This document shows, piece by piece, positions 50,301 to 61,345 of a DNA stretch of 64,000 nucleotides (positions are counted from its first letter, which is position 1; every line of letters starts with the position of its first letter). This DNA comes from Semisulcospira habei (taxonomy: Eukaryota; Mollusca; Gastropoda; Semisulcospiridae), in NCBI GenBank assembly GCA_036245525.1, contig BTPG01000005.1, forward strand, positions 115,974,506 through 116,038,505. Reading direction: 5' to 3'. The translations under genes were made by a program, and so were the position numbers. The notes under the pieces are model-generated. The model saw only the letters and a program-made list of their open reading frames with translations. It ran no database searches and was not told where the DNA came from.

Positions 50301-51720
50301 CTCCAGGCGTGAAGGAGAAGTCGCTCCGGGCACGGATGGAACAGCGGCTGGCAGGGTTGCTTGAGCATCGTGCTCGGGGTGGGGAGCAGCAGGAGGGGTC
50401 CCGTGGCAAGACCGAGTAGTCGGTGGTCCAAGATCTGTTCCAGGAGAACGGGGCCACTAGCAACATCACCACTTCGCATCCCTTGAGCTTGAGCAGGACT
50501 TTGAGGACTAGAACCGTTGGGGGATACACGTAAGTGATGAGGCCGTCCCAAGGAATGGAGAGCGCATCGACCGCCCAGGCAAAGGGGTCTGGAATAGGGG
50601 AGACGAAGAGGGGAAGATGGCGTTTCCACCTTGTGGCGAAGAGATCGATCATGGGAGTCTCCCAGTGAGTGCAGATCAACTGAAAGATGTCCGGACGCAG
50701 AGTCCATTCCGTGTGGAGGAGCTGGCCGCGCCGCGAGAAGGAGTCGGCTAGGACATTCAGGTGACCCGGAAAGTGACGCGCTTGGAGGAAGATGTGGCGG
50801 TCTTTGCACCAGCACAGGACCTGGTAGAGGAGCATGCAGAGGTTGGGAGAGCGCGTGCCGCCCTGTTTCTGGATGTAGGAAACCACCGTGGAGTTGTCCA
50901 AGAGGACGAGGAGCTCCTGGTGATGGAGGTGGGACTCCCATGCGATGAGGGTCTGCAAAACTGCGTACGGGTCCTACCAGTCGACATGCCTGTCTGCCAG
51001 GTCCGGTGGCCAGCGGCCGGACGTTGTGAGGAGCCTCGGTAGCCGGTGTGCTCCCCACCCGGCGAGTTTTGCATCCACGCAGAGCGAAAGCGGCGGCGGG
51101 GTTGAGGACAGAGGAATTCCCGACGTGAGCCACATGTGGTCCGACCAGCGACGCAGGGGGGAGGGTCGAAGCATCTGAGGAACAGGTACATGTGCCGTGA
51201 GATTGCCAGAGGGCAGCCGCCTGTGGAAAAGCAGACGCAGCTGGAGAGGCCGGGAGTACAGACGACCGAGAGGCAGGAGGTCCGCCGCTGCATCCAGCAG
51301 GCCGAGGAACTGGAGCCAACTCTGGCGGGAATGTCCTCTTCTTGGGTCACGTGGCGGGCCAGGGCGGCCAGCTTCTGGATCCGCGGCTCTGGCAGTCTCA
51401 CTCGGTTGAGGTCGGTCGACAATTCCATGCTGCGGCGTACAACCGGTGGGAGGGTGTGAGGTCCGACGTGCCTGCGTTGACCAGGAAACCCAGCGGCGTC
51501 AAGAACAGGAGCCGCGCATCTCCGTCTGTCGCAAGGTTCCGAGGTTGGACTGGTGGACAACTGTCTGAACTTGGCGACGACGGAGTCCATGACGCGCGTG
51601 AAGACCTATGGCCTGCGGTTGAGATGGACCTGTTCAGTACCGAGAGATCGATGACGGGCCACCATTTGCAGCCCGGCTGGGTACCACGAAGAGGCAGCTG
51701 TAGAATGCTGGGAAGTCGTG
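50300..51720 (-). pseudogene. DIRS-3 RT-RNase H-methyltransferase remnant
   Basis: RNase H and methyltransferase motifs are clear: LVLLDNSTVVSYIQKQGG, GHLNVLADSFSRRGQLL, LRPDIFQLICTHW, DLFATRWKRHLPLFV and ALSIPWDGLITYVYPP (about 50450-50960). SLCVDAKLAGWGAHRLP lies near 51070 in another frame. The RT catalytic core is largely deleted: only fragments such as SVVAKFRQLSTSPTSE near 51560 correspond to the YLDD neighbourhood of DIRS-1. Confidence 0.88.
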
Positions 51721-51999
51721 ACGCGACACTACCTCTGTGGCGGCCTACTGCAGCAGAGCAGCGACCTGTTGTGAAGGGCGCCAGCGTCGAGCTGGTCCAA
51801 CGGAATCTCGGTCCACAGGGGAGAGCGTCGTAGCGGCGGCAGCGATTGAAAGGTCTGGAGAGGCGCGAGACATGGTCGGGCGTGAAGAGGACGAAGAGGG
51901 CCGAGGGCTACGTCTGTCGTCGCGCTGCGCATCACGGTCCGTAGCGGGGGCGCCTTCCGAAGAGCAGGGCGCCAGGAGCAGTCTGTCAGATCTGCCAAG

Positions 52000-52960
52000 A
52001 TGTCTATGACAAAGCGACGAAGGTCGATGCGGGCGGGCCTCGGTGAGGAGGGGCCGTGCCAGCTATATGACTCCCCGCAGGAGTGAGAAGCGTATACGCG
52101 CGGCCTGTCGGCTCCGCCAAGATGTCTATGATGAGGTGAGGAAGGTCGCTGTGGGCGGGCCTCAGTGAGGCGGGCCCTCTGCCGGCTAAATGATTCCCCG
52201 TAGGAGTGAGCGGGCTTAATCGCGAGGAGAACGTCAGGGGTCAGCGAACGCATCGATGAGGGTTGCTGCAGGCCAGCCTCAGCAAGGCGGGCGCTCTGAT
52301 GGCTATGTGACTCCCCGTAGGAGTGAGCGGGCGTATCCGGTGTGGGCACTGTGGAAGCCGCAGTCCTGTAACGCGAGCCATAAGCTGCGTGACGGTAATT
52401 CCCCAAGTTGGAGCAGGTGCAGCTGGTCACTTCTCCTCGCAAGGAGGGGGGGTGGGCGGTCATGGGCGCTCACGCCGGCCAGACTCCAGAGCTGTGACAA
52501 AGATCCTCCGGCAGGCGGCGCAACATCGCAAGAGTGGTTGGGGGCGCAGCTGGAACAGGGTAGCCCTGGGGGAGGGAGCAAGCTAGAACTTGAGGTCCGT
52601 CATAGGTCACAGGGCGATGAGACGAAGGTCGCTGCGGGAGGGCCTCAAAGAGGCAGCCAACGGAAGCGCGGCGGCGCATGGGCCTCTGGTGTCGTGCAAT
52701 CCATCGGGTCTGCCAACAGACAGCGGACAAGGCGACGAAGGTCGCTGCAGGCCGGCCTCAGCGAGGCGGGCGCTCTGCCGGCTATTTGACTCCCCGTAGG
52801 AGTCAGCGGGCTTATCTGTGCGAGACACGTTAGGACTGTCAGTGGTCGACGGACGATGCGACGAAGGTCGCTGCAGGCCGGCCTCAGTGAGACGGGCGCT
52901 CTGCCAGCTATTTGACTCCCAGTAGGAGTCAGCGGGCTTATCTGTGCGGGACATGCCAGG
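52000..52960. repeat. About 120-bp tandem repeats in DIRS-3 gag, left block
   Basis: Units centred on GACTCCCCGTAGGAGTCAGC and GACGAAGGTCGCTGCAGGCC, starting near 52014, 52133, 52248, 52617, 52733 and 52856. Each contains the hairpin GACTCC-CCGTA-GGAGTC. Spacing of 119-123 bp keeps the frame. Confidence 0.85.
52946..52960. repeat. Target site duplication of the I-like LINE, 3' side
   Basis: GCGGGACATGCCAGG, identical to 58948-58962. Confidence 0.95.
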
Positions 52961-53181
52961 TTAGTTAGATATTTGGGTTTAACGCCGAGCAGGCAACTAA
53001 GGCCATCTCACGGCGGGAAGGGTAAAAATCTGGTCAGCCAGACTAAAAGAAAGGTCTTAAGACATGATGTAAATATAACTTAAAAATACGTCAGGCTAAA
53101 ATGTCGCACAGGTCTTTAAAGAAAATGTCGAAAGACTCTCAAAAAGGTCAAAATAATAGAAACATCATAATATATAAACGC

Positions 53182-56100
53182 TCAAATCTTATTAAAAATA
53201 TGGCACTCTCTCAGAAAACTGAAGATCTTGTCCGGGGGCACATCCTGGAACAAAACCTTCAAGGAGTCTGCCGTGAAATGTTTATACCTTGTGTCGATTA
53301 GATCAGCACAAGACAACAAAAAGTGTTGAACAGAGTACTGCTCGTCGCAGGCATAACACCATGGACGCTCCTCCTGTTTAAGTAAATAAGAGTGCGTAAC
53401 ATACGTGTGGCCGATGTGGAGCCGAGCCAGGACAGTCTCCTCACGGCGGCTGCCGCAGCGATAAGGTAGACCGTCGGACAACTTAGGAAGGGTTTCATGC
53501 AGCTTGTTAGCTACCTCTTTGTCCCACTCGGACTGCCACTCACAGGCTATGTACGCACTAGCCACATGTCTAAAATCACTATAAACAGTCTGTGTGTCAG
53601 GGACAGGGTCATTGCGGGCATCGTTGGCAGCAGAATCTGCGATCCTGTTGCCTTCGATGCCCACATGCCCTGGCACCCAAATAAAAATGATATCATAATA
53701 TTCCTTCATCAAGTCCGCGTGGAGCTCTCTGATCTGCACCAGCAGTGGGTGGTCATTTCCCGTGCCCTGAAGGGCCTGCAGGGCAGAAAGAGAGTCAGAC
53801 AGAATCAGGAAGTTCCTTTCTCTAGATCGATAAGCATGCCTGAGTGCCAGCAGAACCGCCTGCAGTTCCGCACTAAATACAGATGAGTGGTCTGGGAGGC
53901 GGTGCTTAAATGGGCGTCTAGGATGGCGAGAGGACACTGCGGCCGCAGCCACTCTCCCATCCTCAGACTTTGACCCATCGGTATAGATGCGACAATAGCC
54001 AGAAAAAATTGAAAGCAGTTCATTGAGGCTCTGTTGGTATATGGCTGGTGGAGTAGAGTCTTTCTTGTGGGCAGTCAAGTCCAGCAAGATGTCAGGAACT
54101 GGTAAGAGCCAAGGTGGAGTGATGTGTTGCAGGGATTCCGAAACTCTGTCCAGGTCCAATCCGGCCGCCTGCAGATGAGGTCGGACACGGAAAGAAAGTG
54201 GACGGACAGCTCCCGGATGGGTATCGTAAATCTCTGCAAGCGATGGTTTAAAAACACAATCATAGGCAGGATTGTCTGGATGGGCCTTCAGTTTCAGAAC
54301 GTAGCTGAGCATGAGGCGGAGCTTGAGAGAAGGCTCCCCTGCCTCGGCATACAGACTAGGAACTGGAGACGTCCTGAAGGCCCCAAGACATATCCGCAGA
54401 CCCTGATGGTGAATTGTGTTCAGACGCTTTAGCACAGACTTGGAAGCTGAGCCATACACCACAGAGCCGTAATCCAGTTTGGACCGAACAAGGGCCCGGT
54501 ACAGACGAAGTAAGACAGTACGGTCCGCACCCCAGTCAGTACGACCGACGACACGAAGAATGTCGAGAGCCTTCTGACAAGAGGTTCTAAGGTAATTAAT
54601 ATGGTTGCGGAAGGTAAGTCTTTTGTCAAAAATGACCCCCAGAAACTTTGCCTCCTCGGCCACCTTAATTGGCACTCCAGCAATGCTCAGGCTAGGTTCT
54701 GGAAAAAATTTCGTTTGGTTAATAAAATGCACACAAACAGTCTTGGAGGGCGAGAACTTGAATCTATTGAGAGACACCCACCGCTTGATGCGATCAACGC
54801 ACAGCTGCAAGCGCCTCTCAAGGGACGCAAGTCCTCGACCACGTGCGCACAAAGCAAAGTCGTCAACAAACAAAGAGCATTCAGAATCATCCTTGACGGC
54901 CTTTACAATGTTATTAATTTTAATACTAAATAAAACAGGAGATAGAATGCTGCCCTGTGGGACACCCATCTCCTGTTCAAAGGAGTCGGAGAGGGTGGAG
55001 CCCACACGGACATGGAACGACCGGTTAGTCAAAAAATTGTGAATAAAAACGGGCAGGTGCCCTTTAAAACCCATGTCCAACAAGTCAGACATTATGCCAT
55101 ACTTCCAGGTAGTGTCATACGCCTTCTCAAGATCGAAGAAAATTGCATAGACATGCTGCTTGTTGACAAAAGAATCTCGAATAAATGATTCAAAGCGGAC
55201 TAAATGGTCAGTTGTACTACGGAAGCGCCGGAAACCGCACTGGAAGTCTGTGAGGAGACCCTGTGACTCAAGATGCCACACCAGGCGGGCGTTGACCAGG
55301 CGCTAAATAGTTTTACATAAACATGATGTCAAAGCGATAGGCCGGTAGTTGCCTGGGTCGGAAGGATCCTTACCAGGCTTGGGGATCGGTACAACCACAG
55401 CCTGGCGCCAAGACGGCGGAAAATGACCAGTTCTCCAGATATGGTTAAAGGCCTTGAGAAGTACAAGGAGTGACCTCTCAGGCAGATGCGTTAGGAATTG
55501 ATAGTGGACGGTATCTAGGCCAGCAGCAGAGTCATTACATTTCTGCAAAGCTTGCTGCAATTCTGATAATGTAAACGGGACATTATAGTCTTCTGAGTTA
55601 TCGGACTTAAAATCACAAATACGAGACTCTCGCTTCTCCTTCTCTCTCTGGAAGAAAGGTGAATAATGCTCCGTTGAAGAATTATGGGCAATGGTGGAGG
55701 CAAGCAAATTGGCCACAGCTTTTTTATCTGTAACCAAACTGGCACCATCTCTAAGATGGCCAACAGAAGCCGAGCCACCTCTGCCCCTAATTCTCCGAAC
55801 AGCCTTCCATACTTTCTGGGACGGAGTCCGAGAAGTTAAAGATGAGACGAAGTGTCTCCAGGAAGCACGGCGTTCACATTTAAAAATGTAGCGGGCTTTC
55901 GCCCTCTGTCTTTTAAAGGTTAAAATATTCACTTGCGACGGATTACGGAAAGCACGTCGCTGAGCAGATTTGCGCGCTATTTGGGCCTTGCGGCACTCTT
56001 CGTTGAACCATGGTACTCTCGGCTTTCAAGGGACTGATGCGGAAGTTTTAGGGATGGTTTCACCTGCTACGTCCAACAAAATAGTAGTAAATGAAGAAAT

Positions 56101-56863
56101 AGGTTCTTCAGATGACATGACCACCTCCTCTGTAATACGAGACTGACAGAGGGAGGCGAACAGAGGCCAGTTAGCTTTCTTAAGATTCCAGCGCCCCACC
56201 GGCGGATCCTCCCCACAGCTGACTGATGACAGGACTACTGGGAAGTGGTCACTACCACACAGGTCATCGTGAACCTTCCAGTCAAAGTCCAGCATGAGAG
56301 AAGGATCACACACAGTGAGGTCTAGAACAGAACTAGATCCTGAACCTGGGTTAGAGTATGTAGGTGAACCATCGTTAAAGACACATAGGTTAAGTTGAGA
56401 AAAAACATCTTCTAACATCTGACCTCTGCCATCATAGTGGTCACTACCCCAAAGGTGAGCGTGACCGTTAAAATCCCCCATGAGAATAAAGGGAGGGGGC
56501 AGTTGATCAACTAAATTAAAAAAATCATTACTACAGACCCGCAGGGATGGTGGCAGGTAAATACTGCATAAGGTTATGGTCTTCTTCAAGGTAACCCGAG
56601 CTGCGACAGCCTGAAGACAGGTGTCGATGCTAACGTGGCTACATAAAATTTGGCTACTAATGAGAAGAGCCACTCCACCCGAGCGCCTCTCCGAATCAGA
56701 GCCTTTATATAACGTTAAAACCATTAAAGGACACAGGGTCAGAAGTCTTCAGGTAAGTCTCCTGAAGAGATATTACTGAGGGGTTATAGCACTTGACTAA
56801 AAGACGTAATTCCTCAAAGTTAGCTTGAAAACCACGACAATTCCACTGAAGCAGAGAGTCCAT
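53182..56863 (-). pseudogene. I-like LINE ORF2: endonuclease, RT, RNase H
   Basis: The ATG at 56863 lies 2 nt after the ORF1 stop (TAATCATG), suggesting termination-reinitiation. The endonuclease spans LLQWNCRGF and LQETYL, FILMGDFNGHAHLWGS, VLDLTVCDP and GSDHFPVVL. RT has DPGNYRPIALTS, FFDLEKAYDTTW, GVPQGSILSPVLFSI and LFVDDFALCARG (FVDD active site). RNase H has RIYTDGSKSEDGRVA, SAELQAVLLAL, LILSDSLSALQAL and HVGIEGNRIADSAAN. The C-terminal Cys/His segment includes CYACDEQYSVQHFLLSC. Three lesions break about 1227 codons: a frameshift near 56715, TGA at 56026-56028 and TAG at 55303-55305. The rest is one continuous frame, so the copy decayed recently. Confidence 0.93.
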
Positions 56864-56865
56864 GA

Positions 56866-58305
56866 TTATGTCTTATCTGGGGGTGCGGAGTTTTTCCCCC
56901 CTTTTTCCTTTGCCTTGGAAGGAGTCGGAGAAACAGAGGGGGGCCGGCTCCCGGGCCTCCTCTGGTTCTTAGGAGATGAAGGGGGTGGAGCTGCCGCAGC
57001 ATCGGCAACTTCCACTCCCTCCATCTGCTCCTCCAATGCAGCATATTTGTTTTGAAGGGGATCAGTGTTCCCCTTCTGGGCCCGTGCGCACGGCGGTCCC
57101 ATAGATTTCTTAGACTTCTGGTCCTGGGCAGCGGTCCTGTCGCTAGAGTTAGCGGCCTTAGAAGGCTGACCAGAGCCAGAAACCTTTGGTGTTGACAAAC
57201 TAGCAGGTTTGGGTGGGGGCTGAGGCTTAGGGGCAGCAGAAGGCGGTGCCACCGGACCGGTAGCGCCCGCCCTCTGCGTTCCCTGGCTCCTCGTCACCAC
57301 CGGAGGAGGGTTACTCTCCAGGGGTGAGAGGATCCGAGGCTCCGCCCCCAACCAAGAAGTTGGGGTTTGACAAGAGAAGTCTTTGGTGGGGCGCTTGCCT
57401 GCCACCGCAGCACTGAAAGTATACACAAAGTTGTTATTTGAGTTTGGCGCCGCCTCAGCTGCACCAGGACCGTCAACCAGTTTTTTTGCGTCCGCAAAGG
57501 ACAGCCCCTTCTCCACACGCACCTGCTGAATCCTGCACTCGGAGATCCAATGAGGGCACTTCTTGTCCGAAGCCATATGTGCCCCCTGGCAATTCACACA
57601 CAGGGGGATGGCTGTGCAGGACTCAGCAGAGTGTCCGGGCTTAGTGCAACGGGCGCATAGAGCCTCTGCCTGGCGGCATGTCTTCTGCCCTTGGCCATAC
57701 TTTTGGCACTTAAAGCACTGGAGGGGGAGAGGGACGTACTTTTTCACTTTTAGGGAGTAGTAACCTCCCCAGATGGTAGTAGGAGCTGTGGGGGTGCCAA
57801 ACGTCAGGATGATGGTAGGGAGACGGATCTCCCTACCACCTCGTTTGGAAATGAAGCGCCTGACGTAGGTCACCCCCTGTGACTTAAGGTTCCGTACAAG
57901 TTCATCTTCAGACAGTTCGGCCAATGCTTGATCTTTAATCACTCCTCTAGAGAAATTCATTGTTTTGTGGGGAGTGACCTCCACTGGAGTGTCTCCGATG
58001 GAGGAGAGCCTCAGTAGCCCATTGGAGTGTGCCCGGGTACGGCACTCTACCAACAAGTCACCAGACCTGAGGCGCTGGGCCTCAGGCCTGCCAACACGGC
58101 TCCTGAGGGTCTCCCCTACCAGGAATGGGTGCAGCTTTGAAACAGGCTTCTCTTTAACTTTGCTGTGGATAATGAGAAAGCGAGGCCAGGCGGCCGACGC
58201 CTGAGGTGTCGCTTCCTCACAGTCAGAGTCACTATCGTTCTCAATGACAATGTCGGCGGCTATGTGCCGCTTTGGTGCTAGTTTTGGTTTTTTGATATTT
58301 TCCAT
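56866..58305 (-). CDS. I-like LINE ORF1, nucleic-acid-binding protein
   Basis: An intact 479-codon frame with an ATG at 58305. A central region (about residues 60-190) resembles the RNA-binding part of I/Jockey ORF1 proteins (RSGDLLVECRTRAHSNGLL, VTYVRRFISKRGGREI). It is followed by three zinc knuckles near residues 195-260: CFKCQKYGQGQKTC, CARCTKPGHSAESC and CVNCQGAHMASDKKC. The first knuckle has Gln where His is expected (G-Q-G-Q), so it is probably impaired. The C-terminal 150 residues are Pro, Ala and Lys rich and of low complexity. It probably coats LINE RNA in the ribonucleoprotein. It is still open although ORF2 is broken. Confidence 0.9.
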   Translation of the reverse strand: MENIKKPKLAPKRHIAADIVIENDSDSDCEEATPQASAAWPRFLIIHSKVKEKPVSKLHPFLVGETLRSRVGRPEAQRLRSGDLLVECRTRAHSNGLLRLSSIGDTPVEVTPHKTMNFSRGVIKDQALAELSEDELVRNLKSQGVTYVRRFISKRGGREIRLPTIILTFGTPTAPTTIWGGYYSLKVKKYVPLPLQCFKCQKYGQGQKTCRQAEALCARCTKPGHSAESCTAIPLCVNCQGAHMASDKKCPHWISECRIQQVRVEKGLSFADAKKLVDGPGAAEAAPNSNNNFVYTFSAAVAGKRPTKDFSCQTPTSWLGAEPRILSPLESNPPPVVTRSQGTQRAGATGPVAPPSAAPKPQPPPKPASLSTPKVSGSGQPSKAANSSDRTAAQDQKSKKSMGPPCARAQKGNTDPLQNKYAALEEQMEGVEVADAAAAPPPSSPKNQRRPGSRPPSVSPTPSKAKEKGGKNSAPPDKT

Positions 58306-58947
58306 ATTATAGTATGATAGATATTCATCCCCCAGGGGTCCCCGCCCGCCACCGAGCCCAACAAGGGAAAGTGCAATTGTCGGCGGGTCTCCAGCCGACG
58401 CACAATGGAGACTGCCCGAAAGATATACTCAAGGGGGTAAGCCCGATTGAACCGTTTGAGCCACCGCCTTCTATCACACTGTTGAATGCAGGGGAATACT
58501 GGCGTAAAGCACCTAATCAGCATCAGAGGCTATAGCATGGTGCTCCGTATAACAACCCGCATGTCAACAGGGGGATAGGGCTCGACGTGACAAGAGCCGA
58601 TTGACTAGGCCGGTACGACTAGCCTCCCGTTTAGGCAGAAGTCAAGGCCAAAGTGGAGTGTTTCAGCCACCAGGATCCTCTTCTCCCCCGACACGGGTCT
58701 CCAAGCACGGCAAACACTTGGGATCCAAAGGACCAAAAGCTCACGCGTATTTTTAAGGACCAATCCAACATGGTACAACCTGGGTTAGCACAGCTCCTTA
58801 AAAACCGGACCAGTGAAAAGGCTGAACAACATATCTGCTGACATCAAGTCCTAATCCTGGACAAAGATGGCACCCGTCTGCTAGCCCACTCAGTCAGGGA
58901 CTGAGTGGACTACCCACCCACGCCACGTGGAGGCCGGTGCCGGGTAG
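58306..58947 (-). promoter_or_regulatory. 5' leader of the I-like LINE
   Basis: About 640 bp between the 5' target duplication and ORF1. I-type elements usually carry an internal promoter here. No specific motif could be assigned. Confidence 0.5.
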
Positions 58948-58962
58948 GCGGGACATGCCAGG
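58948..58962. repeat. Target site duplication of the I-like LINE, 5' side
   Basis: GCGGGACATGCCAGG, identical to 52946-52960. Confidence 0.95.
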
Positions 58963-59190
58963 ACTGTCAGCGGTCGACGGGACGATGTGAAGAAGGTCGC
59001 TGCAGGCCAGCCTCAGTGAGGTGGGCGTTCTGCCGGCTATTTGACTCCCTGTAGGAGTCGGCGGACTTAACTGTATGGGACATGTCAGGACTGTCGACGG
59101 ACGATGCGACGAAGGTCACTGCAGGCCGGCCTCAGTGAGGCAGGCGCTCTGCCGGCTATTAGACTCCCCGTAGGAGTCAGCGGGCTTAGT
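58963..59190. repeat. DIRS-3 gag tandem repeats, right block
   Basis: Two more units (from about 58975 and 59097) with GTCGCTGCAGGCCAGCCTCA and GACTCCCCGTAGGAGTCAGC. They continue the array interrupted by the LINE. Confidence 0.88.
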
Positions 59191-60479
59191 CCGAGAGGGT
59201 GCAGTGAGCTGTGGTCACGCGTCCGGCGTGTCGTCCGTTCCCCAATGGTCGGAGCGAGTCTCGATGAGGCTGGCTCATCCTGCAACATAGTCAAGGGGAG
59301 AGGCGAGCGCCATGGCCTGGGAGACCACGCAAACAGGTGCCCCCGTGTCCGCATGATACCTTCACTCATCCAAAGCTTACCTACCGCATGCTGCATGGCC
59401 CAGTGCAATCAAGTTTAACTTACACAGAGTAAGAACACCTTTGTGCGGTAAAGAACCCCACGCTTTTCCGGAGACCATAAGGTTATGTCATAATGAGTGT
59501 AAATTAAGGACACTGCACGCCGAGGCCAAGTGCGTACCGTTCACATCATCTCTCTGCCAGGTGTAAACAGCCGCCGTAACCAATATATACCGCTATAACA
59601 TAAACACAATGCGGAGGCAGGCGAAGTGTAAGGCGAGAGAGCGGCTCCGCCAAGCCACGCAAAACGACACAAGCCACTTCCATAACTGTATAAGGGTCCC
59701 AGTAGTTCCTCCCCGACCGACCACCGCCTTGGTAAGGTGAGCGGACTGTCTTTTTTTTTTTTTAAACTACAGTTTCGGTCCACGGACCAATGGGTAATGG
59801 GCCCAGCCTGCTCCCACTGTGTCCCTGAGCAGCACTTATCTGCTTAGGAAGGACTATCTGATCACGCTCAGGCGCCCAAGACGCGTTAGACAGAATACGA
59901 CAGTCCCGGCCTGCCTACGGGGACACTTGTTGACACATGTGAAGGCGACCTCCAATAAGTAGCCAAATTCACGGCCCGAGGGCAAGAACCGAGGCCTTAC
60001 CTTGCCGTGGCGAGAGAGAGTGGGGAGAAACCTGTTCGAAAGCCATCAGACACTGCTACGAAGAAGGCGGAAGGGAGGAGGTCCCTCATGCGCAGCGGAG
60101 AACGGCCCCACACCTCCCCAGCCAACGAAGTCCCCACCAACCAAGATGGCACCCAGCATGGCATTCAATTGGCAGCGCTCAAAAAAGCATGTCTGTCAAC
60201 CAGTCTCCAACCCTACGTAGCAGTCAGCCGTGTGAGTCAGAAGAGAAGAGTGCCGCCATGTCTGATTATGTCCCAGGAAACAACAGGGCACACACAGCAA
60301 AACCTTAGCACTGAACAGTTTGTCTCCGCAAGACTGTCACAAAGGGCTCATCAGACTTGCACACTCGAAGTGAATGAGGACAATCACAGTAAAGCACAGC
60401 CAAACCGAAATTCAAGCCGACCGGCCCTAAGAACCGGTCGCACCGTACACAGCCAAGGTCCTTTAGGTTAGAACACAAC
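59191..60479. other. DIRS-3 5' leader region, no intact gene
   Basis: About 1.3 kb between the gag repeats and the right terminal repeat. It is longer than the equivalent in DIRS-1. It contains a T-run at 59751-59763, and TAAGAACCGGTCGC near 60430 recalls CTAGAACCGGTCC in the DIRS-1 leader. No conserved protein frame was seen. Confidence 0.55.
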
Positions 60480-60655
60480 CGTTCAAATAAGCTAACGACT
60501 GGCGTGACACCATGTGGCATATGACCGGATGGGCAGGCACCGGAAGCTACTCACAGCCCTGGTTACAGTTCCCTGGTTGTGTAGGAACACAACAGGTTCT
60601 TAGGCTGAAATTAAGTAAGCTAGTAGACACTTCCATATAGTAATGTCATCGGTAA
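60480..60655. repeat. DIRS-3 right inverted terminal repeat
   Basis: The inverted partner of 48871-49050. The right tip GTTTTTGAGGAAACAAA follows. Confidence 0.9.
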
Positions 60656-60673
60656 TGTTTTTGAGGAAACAAA

Positions 60674-61325
60674 GAAGCAACTCCGTCACCATGCTGACAT
60701 CGACACAATACTCTAAATATGATGCAAATCTCTCTCTCACGCGTGCTCTCTCTCTTTCACACAAACATGCGCGAATCTCCAGGAGGCATAGATCCTCATG
60801 TGCCCCGAAGGCGCATGAGGATCTATGCCTCTTAGAGATGTTTGGAGCGCGCGTGCATGCAAGCACTAACACACACACACACAACACACATCGATGCGCT
60901 TTCAGAAGAGCATGCAAGTGACCTGTGTACTTAGTATATCATGAAGCTAGGTAAAGTCAACCTGATTTCACACAAATTATAGCAAGACTGAAATTGTACC
61001 GTGAAATTCTAGTTTTGTCACCATTTTCTCAAGCCTATGAAGCAAAAGTGAAACTCATATCACGTAAAATATAAAACTAAAAATTAAGTCATGACAAATG
61101 ACATTTGACAAACCAATGACGTGTATGTTCTACGCCCCTTATAGAGATCACTGGCGCATTGGCAGATCTGCAAGACTTTTTCGCTAGGTAGGAGATATTT
61201 GAACATCAAAATCAGCTCAAAGACAAAAGGTAGAGAGACCCATGATAGCAAGGACAGCTCTCGTATAGAAGGGACTTTGTGGGTTATGGTTCATCCCATT
61301 CTGTTTTGTTCAGGACGGCGTAAAA
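60674..61325. mobile_element. 1.2-kb repeat, copy B, right part
   Basis: Resumes exactly where 48829 stops, with GAAGCAACTCCGTCACCATG. It contains the hairpin GAGGCATAGATCCTCATG with its inverted copy near 60786-60832, and ends after ATAGAAGGGACTTTGTGGGT like copy A. Confidence 0.88.
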
Positions 61326-61345
61326 TGTAGAACCGCAGGACAATC

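Larger units (their letters stand above)
51720..52960 (-). pseudogene. DIRS-3 gag remnant, 3' part
   Basis: It holds peptide repeats of about 40 residues with the core SYGESNSRQSARLAEAG and LQRPSS (51990-52460 and 52607-52960). These flank a Cys-rich segment, CSSCAPNHSCDV, near 52545, that matches the N-terminal motif of DIRS-1 gag (CSGCSPTHPCDV). The order of motif and repeats is therefore rearranged relative to DIRS-1. The conserved C-terminal gag domain of DIRS-1 was not found. Confidence 0.7.
52961..58947 (-). mobile_element. Full-length I-like LINE nested in DIRS-3
   Basis: 5.99 kb, flanked by the 15-bp duplication GCGGGACATGCCAGG (52946-52960 and 58948-58962). It has two ORFs on the minus strand, a 5' leader of about 640 bp (58306-58947) and a 3' end reading CGTTAAACCCAAATATCTAA then CTAA. 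The second ORF has endonuclease, RT and RNase H, the domain set of the I group. It inserted into one unit of the gag tandem repeat. Confidence 0.95.
48830..60673 (-). mobile_element. DIRS-3: DIRS retrotransposon with nested LINE
   Basis: Inverted terminal repeats at both ends and an internal complementary region near the left end mark it as a DIRS element. Without the LINE at 52961-58947 it would be about 5.86 kb. It sits in copy B of the 1.2-kb repeat. The uninterrupted site in copy A reads GTAAAAGAGGCAAC, and here the same phrase is split as GTAAA and AAAGAAGCAAC with no other duplication. Coding regions are on the minus strand and broken. Confidence 0.94.

Noticed and set aside
59085..59408. 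A small gene upstream of the DIRS-3 gag repeats
   Set aside because: The frame is the tandem repeat read in a non-gag phase and has no conserved counterpart in DIRS-1.
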